Below the pieces are notes generated by a model that ran no database searches, was not told the DNA's origin, and was given only the letters and a program-made list of their open reading frames with translations. DNA of 64,000 nucleotides, taken from contig NZ_CP072829.1 of NCBI RefSeq assembly GCF_017945865.1, positions 682,001 to 746,000 of the forward strand, read 5' to 3'. This DNA comes from Xiamenia xianingshaonis (lineage in GTDB: Bacteria > Actinomycetota > Coriobacteriia > Coriobacteriales > Eggerthellaceae). Shown one piece after another: positions 39,485 to 47,815 of the stretch; the stretch's first letter is position 1; every line of letters begins with the position of its first letter. A program made the position numbers and the translations under genes.

Positions 39485-41023
39485 ATGGAATCATTTGACA
39501 CGCTTGGCCTGTCGCCGCGGCTGTTGAAGGCCGTCGGACGTCTTGGCTACGTTACGCCCACGCCCGTTCAGGCCCAGGCCATTCCGCTGGTGCTCGACGG
39601 GCGCGACGTCATCGCCGCCGCCAAGACCGGCACGGGCAAGACCGCCGCGTTTTCGCTGCCGGCGCTCGATCGCATCCCGCCTCGGAAGGGCAGCCACGGC
39701 CCGCTTGTGCTGGCGGTCACCCCCACGCGCGAGCTGGCCCAACAGATCGGGGAGGTGTGCGAGGCCATAGCAGAAGAGACGCACCATCGCGTGCTCACGG
39801 TGGTGGGAGGGGTATCCATCGGCCCGCAGGAAAAGGCGCTTGCCCGCGGCATCGACGTGCTGGTGGCCACGCCAGGGCGTCTGCTGGACTTGATGAACCA
39901 GAAGGCGGTGTCGCTCGCTTCGGTCGAAATCCTCGTGCTTGACGAGGCTGATCGCATGCTTGACATGGGCTTTTGGCCGTCGGTGAAGCGCATCGTCGCC
40001 CAGACGCCTGCATCGCGCCAGACGCTGCTGTTCTCGGCCACCATCGACGGGTCCATCGAGCGCACGGTGGGCGCCACGTTGAAGGACCCGGCCCAGGTGG
40101 AGATCGCGCACCGCGGCGAAACGGCCGACACGGTGGACCAGTACCTCGTGCGCGTGCCGCAGAACGTGAAGCCGGATCTGCTGAAGGCCGTGCTGGCCGC
40201 TCGCGGCGCCGAGCGCGTCATCGTGTTCGCGCGCACCCGCTCGCGCGCCGATTCGACGTGCCGTCGGCTGAAGCGGGCGGGCTTTGCGGCCGAGGCTATC
40301 CATTCCGATCGCAGCCAAAACCAGCGACGTCGCGCGCTCGACAACTTCGCGGCGGGTCGCACTGACATTCTGGTGGCGACCGACGTGCTTGCCCGCGGCA
40401 TCGACGTGGAGGGCGTGTCGTACGTGGTGAACTACGATTTGCCGATGCAGCCCGAAGACTACATCCATCGCATCGGACGCACGGGTCGCGCCGGGTCGAG
40501 GGGCTTTTCCGTGTCGTTCGTGACGCCCGAGACCGAGCCGATGCTGCGCGACATCGAGAAGCTGACGAAGCGCACGCTTGTCGAGATGGAGCTGCCCGGC
40601 TTCGACATGGAGGCGGCGATACGGGCGGCCGAAGCGCGCACGCAGCAGCATGCGGCGCAGCGCGACCCCGAGATCCAGCAGGCGAAGCGCGAGGTCGCAA
40701 AGCGGGCGAAGGCGAAAGCGAAGGCGCGGGAGCGTGCCCAGGGCGAGCGCGGCGCTGCGGCGGGCCGCACGTCGGGGCGCACGAAGCTGCAGGGAGCGGC
40801 GGGCTCGGCCGAGCAGCAGCGCCAGAAAGGCCGGGGCGCGGGCAAGCCGGGCAGACAAAACGGCGCGGGCTCGCCCGGGCGGACGCCGGCGTCGGCGCAG
40901 AAGAAGCCTCAGAAGCCGGCGTCGCGTGGGGCGGCGGGGAAGTCCGACATGCGGCCGGGCCGGTCGCACCGGGCGGCCGTCGCAAGCCAGCGCAACCGCC
41001 CGCAGTCGCGCGGTCGGCGATAG
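39485..41023 (+). CDS. DEAD-box RNA helicase (RhlE/CsdA-like)
   Basis: A 512-residue ATP-dependent RNA helicase with all motifs: the Q motif region TPTPVQAQAIP, Walker A AAKTGTGKT (45-53), PTRELA, TPGR, DEAD in LDEADRMLDMGF, SAT, ARGIDVEGV and HRIGRTGRAG. The last 150 residues are a low-complexity tail rich in Arg, Lys, Gly and Ala, as in helicases that use a basic tail to hold RNA. AAGGAGAACC precedes ATG 39485, 21 bp after the glycosyltransferase gene. Confidence 0.94.
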   Translation: MESFDTLGLSPRLLKAVGRLGYVTPTPVQAQAIPLVLDGRDVIAAAKTGTGKTAAFSLPALDRIPPRKGSHGPLVLAVTPTRELAQQIGEVCEAIAEETHHRVLTVVGGVSIGPQEKALARGIDVLVATPGRLLDLMNQKAVSLASVEILVLDEADRMLDMGFWPSVKRIVAQTPASRQTLLFSATIDGSIERTVGATLKDPAQVEIAHRGETADTVDQYLVRVPQNVKPDLLKAVLAARGAERVIVFARTRSRADSTCRRLKRAGFAAEAIHSDRSQNQRRRALDNFAAGRTDILVATDVLARGIDVEGVSYVVNYDLPMQPEDYIHRIGRTGRAGSRGFSVSFVTPETEPMLRDIEKLTKRTLVEMELPGFDMEAAIRAAEARTQQHAAQRDPEIQQAKREVAKRAKAKAKARERAQGERGAAAGRTSGRTKLQGAAGSAEQQRQKGRGAGKPGRQNGAGSPGRTPASAQKKPQKPASRGAAGKSDMRPGRSHRAAVASQRNRPQSRGRR

Positions 41024-41238
41024 GGGGGGGCGGCCGCACAGGCGGCGGCAGGGCGTGCGGGCGGCGTTTAAGGCTTGCTTTTCGGGCGTCGGCCGCACGG
41101 GCCGATTTCTGCAAAAATGCGGCAGCTCGCTTCGGGCTGTCGCCGGTTGGGACAATCGTTCCGCTGGGCGATTTTCATATCATACGGCCTGTCGGCGCCG
41201 GTAGAGTGTTCGTGGCGTTGACAGAAAGAAGGGATGCT
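41024..41238. other. Gap of 215 bp with no gene
   Basis: GC-rich; I see no clear terminator after the helicase gene and no strong promoter before the next gene. Confidence 0.4.
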
Positions 41239-41592
41239 ATGAGAATCGCCGTTGCCAGCGACGACCTGAACGTCTCTACGAACGTCGGCCGTTGCACGAG
41301 CTATATGTGCTATACCGTCGATCGCGGCGTTATCACGCAATGCCAGAATTTCCCCAATCCGTGCCTGCCGCCCGTCTCGACGGCCGCGCTTTTGCACAAT
41401 CTTGGCGTTGACCTGCTGCTTTCCTATTCTTTGGACGAATCCGTCCGTCGGGTGCTGCAAGAAGGCGGCGTGGAGGTGGTCACCGGCGTCACCGGCACGG
41501 CCCGCGGCGCCGTCGAAAGCTACCTGGCGCACTGGCTGCTTGACGGAGAAGCCCTCGAGTCCGAAGGCGAGGCGCCGGAGGAGCTTGGCTAG
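41239..41592 (+). CDS. NifX/NifB-like (dinitrogenase iron-molybdenum cofactor family) protein
   Basis: A 117-residue protein. ATG 41239 is chosen because AGAAGGGA lies upstream and family members start M-(R/K)-I-A-V-A; the open frame reaches back to 41206. MRIAVASDD and NVGRC fit the FeMo-cofactor-binding-like fold, as does the later LLHNLGVDLLLSYS segment. Four Cys (in GRCTSYMCYT, QCQNFPNPC) could bind metal. Such stand-alone proteins occur widely in anaerobes with no nitrogenase and their role is unclear. It has its own likely terminator. Confidence 0.75.
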   Translation: MRIAVASDDLNVSTNVGRCTSYMCYTVDRGVITQCQNFPNPCLPPVSTAALLHNLGVDLLLSYSLDESVRRVLQEGGVEVVTGVTGTARGAVESYLAHWLLDGEALESEGEAPEELG

Positions 41593-41627
41593 AAATTGCC
41601 CCGCACCGCCCGCGCCTTTTGCTTGGC

Positions 41628-41648
41628 AGGGGCGTTTTCGCCCCTTTC
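41628..41648 (+). terminator. Terminator after the NifX-like gene
   Basis: AGGGGCG-tttt-CGCCCCT followed by TTCG. The T run is short. Confidence 0.65.
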
Positions 41649-41769
41649 GCGCTGCGCTGCAGGCGGCTTCCTCTGTGTTTTTGACAGACTCCGCGCACCG
41701 GCGGCGGTCCTTCGGGCCGAATGCGTACAATGGGGACCATGAGTTGACGCGACCAGGGGAGGGACGGCC

Positions 41770-42396
41770 ATGACCGAACCGTTGAAGATCGGGGTGCTGC
41801 TTTCCGGCAGCGGAACGAACCTGCAGGCCATCATCGACGCCGTTGCGGCCGACGGGCTGCCGGTGGACATCGTGAGCGTGGTGTCGTCGCGCCCGGACGC
41901 CTTTGGCATCGAGCGGGCGCGCGCGGCGAACATCCCGTGCGTGGCCCTCAACCGCGACGTGTACGCCGATCCTTTGGCGGCGGATGCGAAAATCGTCGAC
42001 GTGATGCGAGAGGCGGGCGCAGAATACCTGGTCATGGCCGGATACATGCGCAAGCTCACGCCGGTGGTGCTCGACGCGTATCCCAACCGTGTGCTCAATC
42101 TGCATCCGGCGCTGCTGCCGGCGTTTCCCGGCGCCCACGCCATTCAGGAAGCGTACGACTACGGCGTGAAGACGACCGGCGTGACCGTGCACTTCGCCAA
42201 CGAGGACTACGACAAAGGCCCGATCATCGCCCAAGAGCCGGTGCGGGTGGAGGAAGGCTGGACCTGCGACGATTTGGAGGCGGCCATCCACGCCGTCGAG
42301 CACGGGCTGTACCAGCGCGTGCTGCGTGATCTGGCCGAAGGTCGCGTGCGCCTGACCGATGACGGCAAGGTGCGCATCGACGCGCCGGAGAAGTAG
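41770..42396 (+). CDS. purN: Phosphoribosylglycinamide formyltransferase
   Basis: A 208-residue enzyme that formylates GAR with 10-formyl-THF in purine synthesis. GVLLSGSGTNLQAIIDA is the N-terminal phosphate loop; MRKLTPVVLDAYPNRVLNLHPALLPAFPG holds the catalytic Asn-His; VHFANEDYDKGPII holds the catalytic Asp. A TACAAT at about 41728 may be its -10. purH lies two genes downstream. Confidence 0.95.
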   Translation: MTEPLKIGVLLSGSGTNLQAIIDAVAADGLPVDIVSVVSSRPDAFGIERARAANIPCVALNRDVYADPLAADAKIVDVMREAGAEYLVMAGYMRKLTPVVLDAYPNRVLNLHPALLPAFPGAHAIQEAYDYGVKTTGVTVHFANEDYDKGPIIAQEPVRVEEGWTCDDLEAAIHAVEHGLYQRVLRDLAEGRVRLTDDGKVRIDAPEK

Positions 42397-42462
42397 CGCG
42401 TCGTCGGCCGGGCAAGACAGGTAGGGGGGCGGCCGTGCGCCGCCAGGCTGAGAGAGGACTGT

Positions 42463-43455
42463 ATGGACAAGAACCGATTGCTTCACATTGCGTCCGAGCT
42501 GCGTGCCGGCCGACCTGCCGGGTTGACGTGCGAAGACGCTCCCTGCTTCAGCGCCGAGGCCACGCGCGGGTCGGCATACCTCGGCCCTGCGTGCGTTGAC
42601 GCGTTCAACGACGCCTTGACGGCCGACGACGCCGTCGTGTTCGAGCGGGCCGCCCGCGCGGTGGCGGAAGGCGACCAGGCCTGGATCGGCTTCAAGGTGG
42701 TCTTCGACGCGGACGAGGCCGTGCACAACGTCGACAATGCGGTCACGAAGTCCTACGGCGAGGTCGGCTCGGCCGACGGGGAGCCGCTCGTGTTTTTCTG
42801 CAACGATGCCAAGGAGGTGGTCGCAGGCCGGCCCTATTCGCCGCGCGACCTGTTCCAGATGAAGGACGTCACGCGCGGGCCTTCGATGCACAACGAGCAG
42901 TTTGCGGGCTTGACCTGGGCGTCGGTGCCGCTGTTCGACAAGGTGCGCGTGTGGCTGCTCGGCGCGTCCGATGCGGCGAGCGAGGTCGCCGCGCTGGCCG
43001 AGCACGTGGGCTTCGACGTCGTGGTCGTCGACTATGATGAGGCGTATTTGAACGAGAAGCGCTTTCCGACGGCGCAGCGCGTGTTGTTGCAGGGCGGCTC
43101 GTTCGACGGGCTGGCCGAGCTTTCCGCTGCGTCCGAGGATTACGTCTGCGTGCTCACGCGCGGCCACATGTTCGACCCGGAGGCCTGTTTGTGGGCGCTT
43201 GCCCACGATGTGCACTACGTCGGCATGATGGGATGCGCCGGCAAGAACAACCGCGTGCACGACCTGGTGATCGAAGGCGGTGCGACCGAGGCGCAGTGGG
43301 AGCGCGTCAAGCGCCCCATCGGCCTGAAATTCGGCGCGAAAACTCCGGCAGAGCTGGCTGTCGCCATTGTCGGCGAGCTGGTGGATGTACGATACAAGCA
43401 GCGCTACAGCGAAGAGGCCCGAGCGCGTCACGAACGGGATTTGGGACGCGAGTAA
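42463..43455 (+). CDS. XdhC/CoxI-family protein (molybdenum hydroxylase maturation)
   Basis: A 330-residue protein. The C-terminal half is the XdhC Rossmann domain: VWLLGASDAASEVAALAEHVGF, then VVVVDYDEAYLNEKRFP, TRGHMFDPEACLWAL, YVGMMGCAGKN and FGAKTPAELAVAIVGELV. The N-terminal half is a divergent XdhC-type domain with AGRPAGLTCEDAP. XdhC proteins put sulfur on the molybdenum cofactor of xanthine dehydrogenase-type enzymes. Its place between purN and purH links it to purine metabolism, but no molybdenum hydroxylase is visible here. Confidence 0.78.
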   Translation: MDKNRLLHIASELRAGRPAGLTCEDAPCFSAEATRGSAYLGPACVDAFNDALTADDAVVFERAARAVAEGDQAWIGFKVVFDADEAVHNVDNAVTKSYGEVGSADGEPLVFFCNDAKEVVAGRPYSPRDLFQMKDVTRGPSMHNEQFAGLTWASVPLFDKVRVWLLGASDAASEVAALAEHVGFDVVVVDYDEAYLNEKRFPTAQRVLLQGGSFDGLAELSAASEDYVCVLTRGHMFDPEACLWALAHDVHYVGMMGCAGKNNRVHDLVIEGGATEAQWERVKRPIGLKFGAKTPAELAVAIVGELVDVRYKQRYSEEARARHERDLGRE

Positions 43456-43520
43456 GCCTTTGAGGCCAAGCGTTGCCAAGGCGGCCAAGGGCGCAAGCCC
43501 TCTGAGAACAAGGAGGTTCC

Positions 43521-45095
43521 ATGACGGATCCCAAGGTTAAGCGAGTGCTCATGTCGGTGACCGACAAGACCGGCATCGTGGAATTTGCTCGCGCCCTTAC
43601 AGAAGAGTTCGGGTGCGAGGTCATCTCCACCGGCGGCACGGCGAAGGTCATCGCCGAGGCCGGCGTTCCGGTGACGCCCATCGACGACGTCACGCAGTTC
43701 CCCGAGATGATGGACGGTCGCGTGAAGACGCTGCACCCGCGCGTGCACGGCGGGCTTCTGGCCAAGCGCGACAACGCCTCGCACATGGCGCAGGCGGCCG
43801 AGCACGGCATCGAAATGATCGACATGGTGGTCGTGAACCTGTACGCCTTCGAGAAGACGGTGGCGTCGGGGGCCGACTTTGGCACCTGCATCGAAAACAT
43901 CGACATCGGCGGGCCTTCCATGCTGCGTTCCGCCGCGAAGAACTTCGAATCGGTCGCGGTGGTCACCCGTCCCGAAACGTATGACGCCGTTTTGGACGAG
44001 ATGCGCGCCAACGGCGGCGCCACTTTGCGCGACACCCGTGCGAAGCTGGCCTTGGACGTGTTCCGCACCACGAGCGCCTACGACGGCGCCATCGCCGCGT
44101 GGATGGGCGAGCAGCTGGAAGGCGCCGAGCCGTTCCCGGCGTCCCGTGCGCTGCGCATTACGAAGAAGCAGGACCTGCGCTATGGCGAGAACCCGCACCA
44201 GTCCGCCGCGTTCTACACGCGCGACGACTATGCCGGCGCCGAGCATTCGCTGGCGCACGCCACGCAGCACCAGGGCAAGGAAATGTCGTACAACAACTAC
44301 CTCGACGTGGACGCCGCCTGGGCGGCCGTGCGCGAGTATGAGAACCCCGCCTGCGTCATCGTGAAGCACTTGACGCCGTGCGGCGTGTGCGAAGACGCCG
44401 ACCTGGTGGCCGCTTACAAGCGCGCCCACGAGTGCGACCCAGTGAGCGCCTACGGCGGCGTCATGGCCTTCAACCGCCCCGTGAACGACGACGTGGTGAC
44501 GGCCGTCTTTGAGAACAAGCAGTTCGTGGAATGCATCATTGCGCCGGAGTTTTCGCAGGCCGCGCTTGAGATGTACGCCGCCAAGCCCAACGCCCGCCTG
44601 CTTTCGACCGGAGGCGTGAACCCGGCCGGCGGGGAAGTGGAATACCGCAGTGTGGAAGGCGGCCTGCTCGTGCAGGACAGCGACGCGGTCGCCGAGGCGG
44701 CCGACGCCGCCGACTGGACGGTGCCGACCGACCGCAAGCCCACCGAAGAGGAGATGGCCGAGCTGGTCTTTGCGTGGAAGGCGTGCAAGTCGGTGAAGTC
44801 CAACGCCATCCTCATTGCGAAGGACCATGCAAGTGTCGGCGCGGGTGGCGGCCAGCCCAACCGCGTGAACTCGGCCCGCATCGCGGTTGAGCAGGCCGGC
44901 GAGAAGGCGAAGGGCGCCGTGGCGGCCAGCGACGCGTTCTTCCCGTTCCGTGACGGCTTTGACGTGCTGGCCGGCGCCGGCGTGACGGCGGTCGTCCAGC
45001 CGGGCGGATCGATCCGCGACGAGGAGGTCATCGCCGCCGCCAACGAGCAGGGCGTGGCCATGGTGTTCACCGGACACCGCCATTTCCGCCACTAA
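43521..45095 (+). CDS. purH: Bifunctional AICAR transformylase / IMP cyclohydrolase
   Basis: A 524-residue enzyme for the last two steps to IMP. The N-terminal MGS-like cyclohydrolase domain (SVTDKTGIVEFARALTE, ISTGGTAKVI, PEMMDGRVKTLHPRVHGG) is followed by the transformylase domain with LRYGENPHQSAAFY, VKHLTPCGV, GGQPNRVNS, FFPFRDGFD and AVVQPGGSIRDEEVI. AAGGAGG precedes ATG 43521. Length is standard. Confidence 0.97.
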   Translation: MTDPKVKRVLMSVTDKTGIVEFARALTEEFGCEVISTGGTAKVIAEAGVPVTPIDDVTQFPEMMDGRVKTLHPRVHGGLLAKRDNASHMAQAAEHGIEMIDMVVVNLYAFEKTVASGADFGTCIENIDIGGPSMLRSAAKNFESVAVVTRPETYDAVLDEMRANGGATLRDTRAKLALDVFRTTSAYDGAIAAWMGEQLEGAEPFPASRALRITKKQDLRYGENPHQSAAFYTRDDYAGAEHSLAHATQHQGKEMSYNNYLDVDAAWAAVREYENPACVIVKHLTPCGVCEDADLVAAYKRAHECDPVSAYGGVMAFNRPVNDDVVTAVFENKQFVECIIAPEFSQAALEMYAAKPNARLLSTGGVNPAGGEVEYRSVEGGLLVQDSDAVAEAADAADWTVPTDRKPTEEEMAELVFAWKACKSVKSNAILIAKDHASVGAGGGQPNRVNSARIAVEQAGEKAKGAVAASDAFFPFRDGFDVLAGAGVTAVVQPGGSIRDEEVIAAANEQGVAMVFTGHRHFRH

Positions 45096-45138
45096 GGCAG
45101 GCTGGCGCGCCGCCAGCGACGCTTGCCGTTGTCCGACC

Positions 45139-45168
45139 GGGCCCCTGCGCATGTGGGGGCCTTTTTGT
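45139..45168 (+). terminator. Terminator after purH
   Basis: GGCCCC and GGGGCC pair around a 10-nt loop, followed by TTTTTG. Confidence 0.85.
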
Positions 45169-45221
45169 GCGGTGAGGCCGATGCCGGCGCCGGGGGCGTG
45201 CTGGCACCAGCCGCCCAATGC

Positions 45222-45335
45222 ACTGAATGCTGACTAATTTGATTAGTATTGCCGAGGGTGCGCTGACAGCGCCGGCAGGCTTTTTCGGCGCATAATTATG
45301 ATCAATTTAATAAGAATTATCGGGGAGAGCGCCGA
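45222..45335. repeat. AT-rich dyads between the convergent purH and nfo genes
   Basis: AATGCTGAC-N7-ATTAGTATT (45228-45252) has the geometry of the perfect dyad at 22581 and also forms ACTAAT-ttg-ATTAGT. Further on, ATAATT and AATTAT (45292-45320) flank TGATCA. Low GC stands out against the neighbours. No gene is seen here. Confidence 0.5.
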
Positions 45336-45387
45336 CGGGCCGGTCGGCATTGCCGGCTTGCCCTGCCCGGCTTCAGCCAGCGCCCCC

Positions 45388-46242
45388 CTAAGACCGCAGG
45401 CTCTTCAGCAGGGCGATCTCTTCGCCCCAGCCGGCCAGAGAATCTTGCGGCGTTTCCAGGAAAAACGGCAGGTCGCGCAAGGCTTCGTGGTTGATGATGC
45501 GCTCAAATGCGGCGAGGCCGATGTGTCCGTGCCCGATCTTTTCGTGGCGGTCCTTGTGCGAACCGCGCGGGTTTTTCGAGTCGTTCAAGTGGACGGCCCG
45601 CAAACGGCCAAGCCCGATCGTGCGGTCAAAGGCTTCCAGCACGCCGTCGAGGTCGCCCGCGATGTCGTAGCCGGCATCCCATACGTGGCATGTGTCCAGA
45701 CATACGCCTAGCTGGCCGTGCAGCTCCACGCGGTCGATGATGGCTCGCAGCTCTTCGAACGTGCCGCCGATCTCGGTTCCTTTTCCCGCCATGGTTTCCA
45801 GCAGCAGCGTCGTCGTCTGCTCGGGCGCGAGGGTTTGGTTGAGCGCGTCGGCGATGAGCTCGATGCCCGCTTCGGCGCCTTGCTTCACGTGGCAGCCGGG
45901 GTGCATGTTGTAAAGCTGTCCGGGCGTGTGCTCCATGCGGACAAGGTCGTCGGCGAGCAGCTCGAGGGCGAAGGCGCGCGTTTCGGGCTTGGCGGCGGCC
46001 GGGTTCATCGTGTAGGGCGCATGGGCCAAGAAGCGCTCGATGCCGGCGTTGTCGGCGCGGGTGCGGAAGGCGGCGACGTCGGCCGGGTCGATGGTCTTCG
46101 CCTTGCCGCCGCGCGGGTTGCGCGTGAAGAACTGGAACGTGCTCGCGCCGATGGATGCGGCGTCGGCGGCCATGGCGGCATAGCCTTTGGCGCTCGACAG
46201 GTGGCATCCGATGACGAAGGCGTCTGCGGCGGGTGCGTCCAT
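45388..46242 (-). CDS. nfo: Endonuclease IV (AP endonuclease)
   Basis: A 284-residue TIM-barrel DNA-repair enzyme that nicks DNA at abasic sites. Metal-binding family segments: [85 protein letters not shown]. It is convergent with purH and lies 55 bp downstream of uppP, probably on the same minus-strand mRNA. Confidence 0.95.
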   Translation of the reverse strand: MDAPAADAFVIGCHLSSAKGYAAMAADAASIGASTFQFFTRNPRGGKAKTIDPADVAAFRTRADNAGIERFLAHAPYTMNPAAAKPETRAFALELLADDLVRMEHTPGQLYNMHPGCHVKQGAEAGIELIADALNQTLAPEQTTTLLLETMAGKGTEIGGTFEELRAIIDRVELHGQLGVCLDTCHVWDAGYDIAGDLDGVLEAFDRTIGLGRLRAVHLNDSKNPRGSHKDRHEKIGHGHIGLAAFERIINHEALRDLPFFLETPQDSLAGWGEEIALLKSLRS

Positions 46243-46296
46243 GGCTGCTGCTCCTTCCGGGGTTTGCGGGTTTGTGTATTGGTCCGATTTCGGACT

Positions 46297-47226
46297 TTAC
46301 GGCAGAATGCCCTGCACTTCCAGCGCGAAATAGCCCAGCACCAAAAGCCCGATGACGATGCGGTACCAGCCGAACGCCGTGAAGTCGTTGTTCTTGATGT
46401 AGCCCATGAGGAACTTGATGGACACGACCGACATGAGAAACGCCGTCGCGACGCCTACGGCCAGCACGACGACCTCCGTCTGCGTCATGGCCAGCCCTGC
46501 GAGCGCGAATTTCGCAACCTTCACGAGCCCCCAGCCCAGCATGACGGGTATGGCCAGGAAAAACGTGAACTCCGCCGCCGCCGTGCGCGAGCAGCCGCAC
46601 AGCATGCCGCCGATGATGGTGGCGCCCGAGCGGCTTGTGCCGGGCACGATGGCGAGCACTTGGAACAGGCCGATCTTGAGCGCCGTCTTGCAGTCGATGT
46701 CGTCGACGGTGCGCACGCGGAACAGGCCGGCGCCCGCGTCGCCGTCGCCCGTTGCGATGCGGGCGTGCTTGCCGTGCAGGGCTTTGGCGTCTTCGGCGGC
46801 CGTTTGCAATCGGCGACGGTTGCGCCGCTCGATGACGATGAACACGACGCCGTACACGATGAGCATGCAGGCGACCGTTACTTTATTATAGAAGTGCTCG
46901 GTGACCCAGTCATCCAGGGCAAACCCGAAGACGGCGGCGGGGATGCAGCCGATGACGACCATGCCCCACAGCCGCCACGTGCTCGTGCGCTCGGCCGGCG
47001 TTTTGCGCGGCGAGAAGGGGTTGAGCTTGTGGAAGTACAAAATGAGGACGGCCATGATGGCGCCAATTTGGATGACGACGAGGAACAGCTCCATGAACTC
47101 GGGCGAAACGTCGAACTTCACGAACTCGTCGACGAGGATCATGTGCCCGGTCGACGAGATGGGCAGCCATTCGGTGACGCCCTCGACAATGCCGATGAGC
47201 AGGGCCTTCAGTGCTTCGAGAATCAT
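46297..47226 (-). CDS. uppP: Undecaprenyl-diphosphatase (BacA/UppP)
   Basis: A 309-residue polytopic phosphatase that recycles undecaprenyl pyrophosphate to the monophosphate carrier and gives low-level bacitracin resistance. EGVTEWLPISSTGHM (residues 15-29) holds the catalytic Glu and Ser, and PGTSRSGATIIGGML near residue 205 is the second motif with the essential Arg. A loop of about 50 residues between the third and fourth helices (AAEDAKALHGKHARIATGDGD) is longer than usual. A TACAAT near 47263 on the minus strand may be its -10. It supports all lipid-carrier-dependent envelope pathways in the window. Confidence 0.94.
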   Translation of the reverse strand: MILEALKALLIGIVEGVTEWLPISSTGHMILVDEFVKFDVSPEFMELFLVVIQIGAIMAVLILYFHKLNPFSPRKTPAERTSTWRLWGMVVIGCIPAAVFGFALDDWVTEHFYNKVTVACMLIVYGVVFIVIERRNRRRLQTAAEDAKALHGKHARIATGDGDAGAGLFRVRTVDDIDCKTALKIGLFQVLAIVPGTSRSGATIIGGMLCGCSRTAAAEFTFFLAIPVMLGWGLVKVAKFALAGLAMTQTEVVVLAVGVATAFLMSVVSIKFLMGYIKNNDFTAFGWYRIVIGLLVLGYFALEVQGILP

Positions 47227-47815
47227 AGATGCGCGCTTTCGGTCGGGTGTGTGCGTGCATCATTGTAGCGGCGGGGCTTTGCGGGAAGGGAAGAAACCAG
47301 CAAGACGCCATCAACGAGGCGGTCGAAACTGCGGGGGCCGAACGCAAAAATGTGAAGAAAATGTGTACTGGAGATTATTGCACCTGGTATGCCCCTTCTG
47401 CGCATCAAATCAGCGCGATGAGGAGCCGAAAGAGGCTCAAAAGGCCCGAAAAGTGGCCTTGAAGGGGTTGATTCAAGGCGTTCTCATGTGAAATAGTGGT
47501 ATATATACCGCAAATGAGAGCAGTTTTGCCGATGGTTGGGAAGAAAAAGATGCGGGAAGGGCCATTTTCGGCCACTAAAATCTCCAAAACACATATTTTT
47601 CACAATTATGCGAGCGATTGAGGCGTCGGCGGTGCTGTTTCTGCTCCGGTCGTTTTGCGCCGCTTCGGTTCCAGCCCTCTTGCGCGGCTCCGGCCCTCCC
47701 GCGCCGCCGGGAGAGGGCCGACGGGACTCCCGTGCTTTTGCCGTGCCGGTCGGGTATACTTCAGTGGATTGTTGCCGTGCGGCGCGAGAGGCGGCTTGGA
47801 AGGAGAAGAGGCGTC
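47227..47815. other. Gap of 589 bp with an imperfect 30-bp terminal inverted repeat, hairpins and a 12-bp palindrome
   Basis: No convincing gene. Two inward-facing arms at 47351-47380 and 47575-47604 match at 24 of 30 positions (both begin TGTGAA and hold ATGTGT and TGGAGATT). Between them lie GCCTTGAA-N8-TTCAAGGC near 47459, GAGCC-gaaaga-GGCTC near 47423, and the perfect palindrome GGTATATATACC (47498-47509). A TATACT at 47755-47760 may be the -10 of the ClC gene. The region is AT-rich against its neighbours. Confidence 0.6.

Noticed and set aside
42440-42462. TPP riboswitch suggested by CTGAGAGAGGA before the XdhC-like gene
   Set aside because: Only the short CTGAGA string matches; there is no room for the aptamer's second half, and AGAGAGGA is simply the ribosome-binding site.
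47618-47815. A longer ClC protein starting at 47618
   Set aside because: The added 66 residues are Arg/Cys-rich, not like the family, and would cover the likely -10; ATG 47816 has a good ribosome-binding site.
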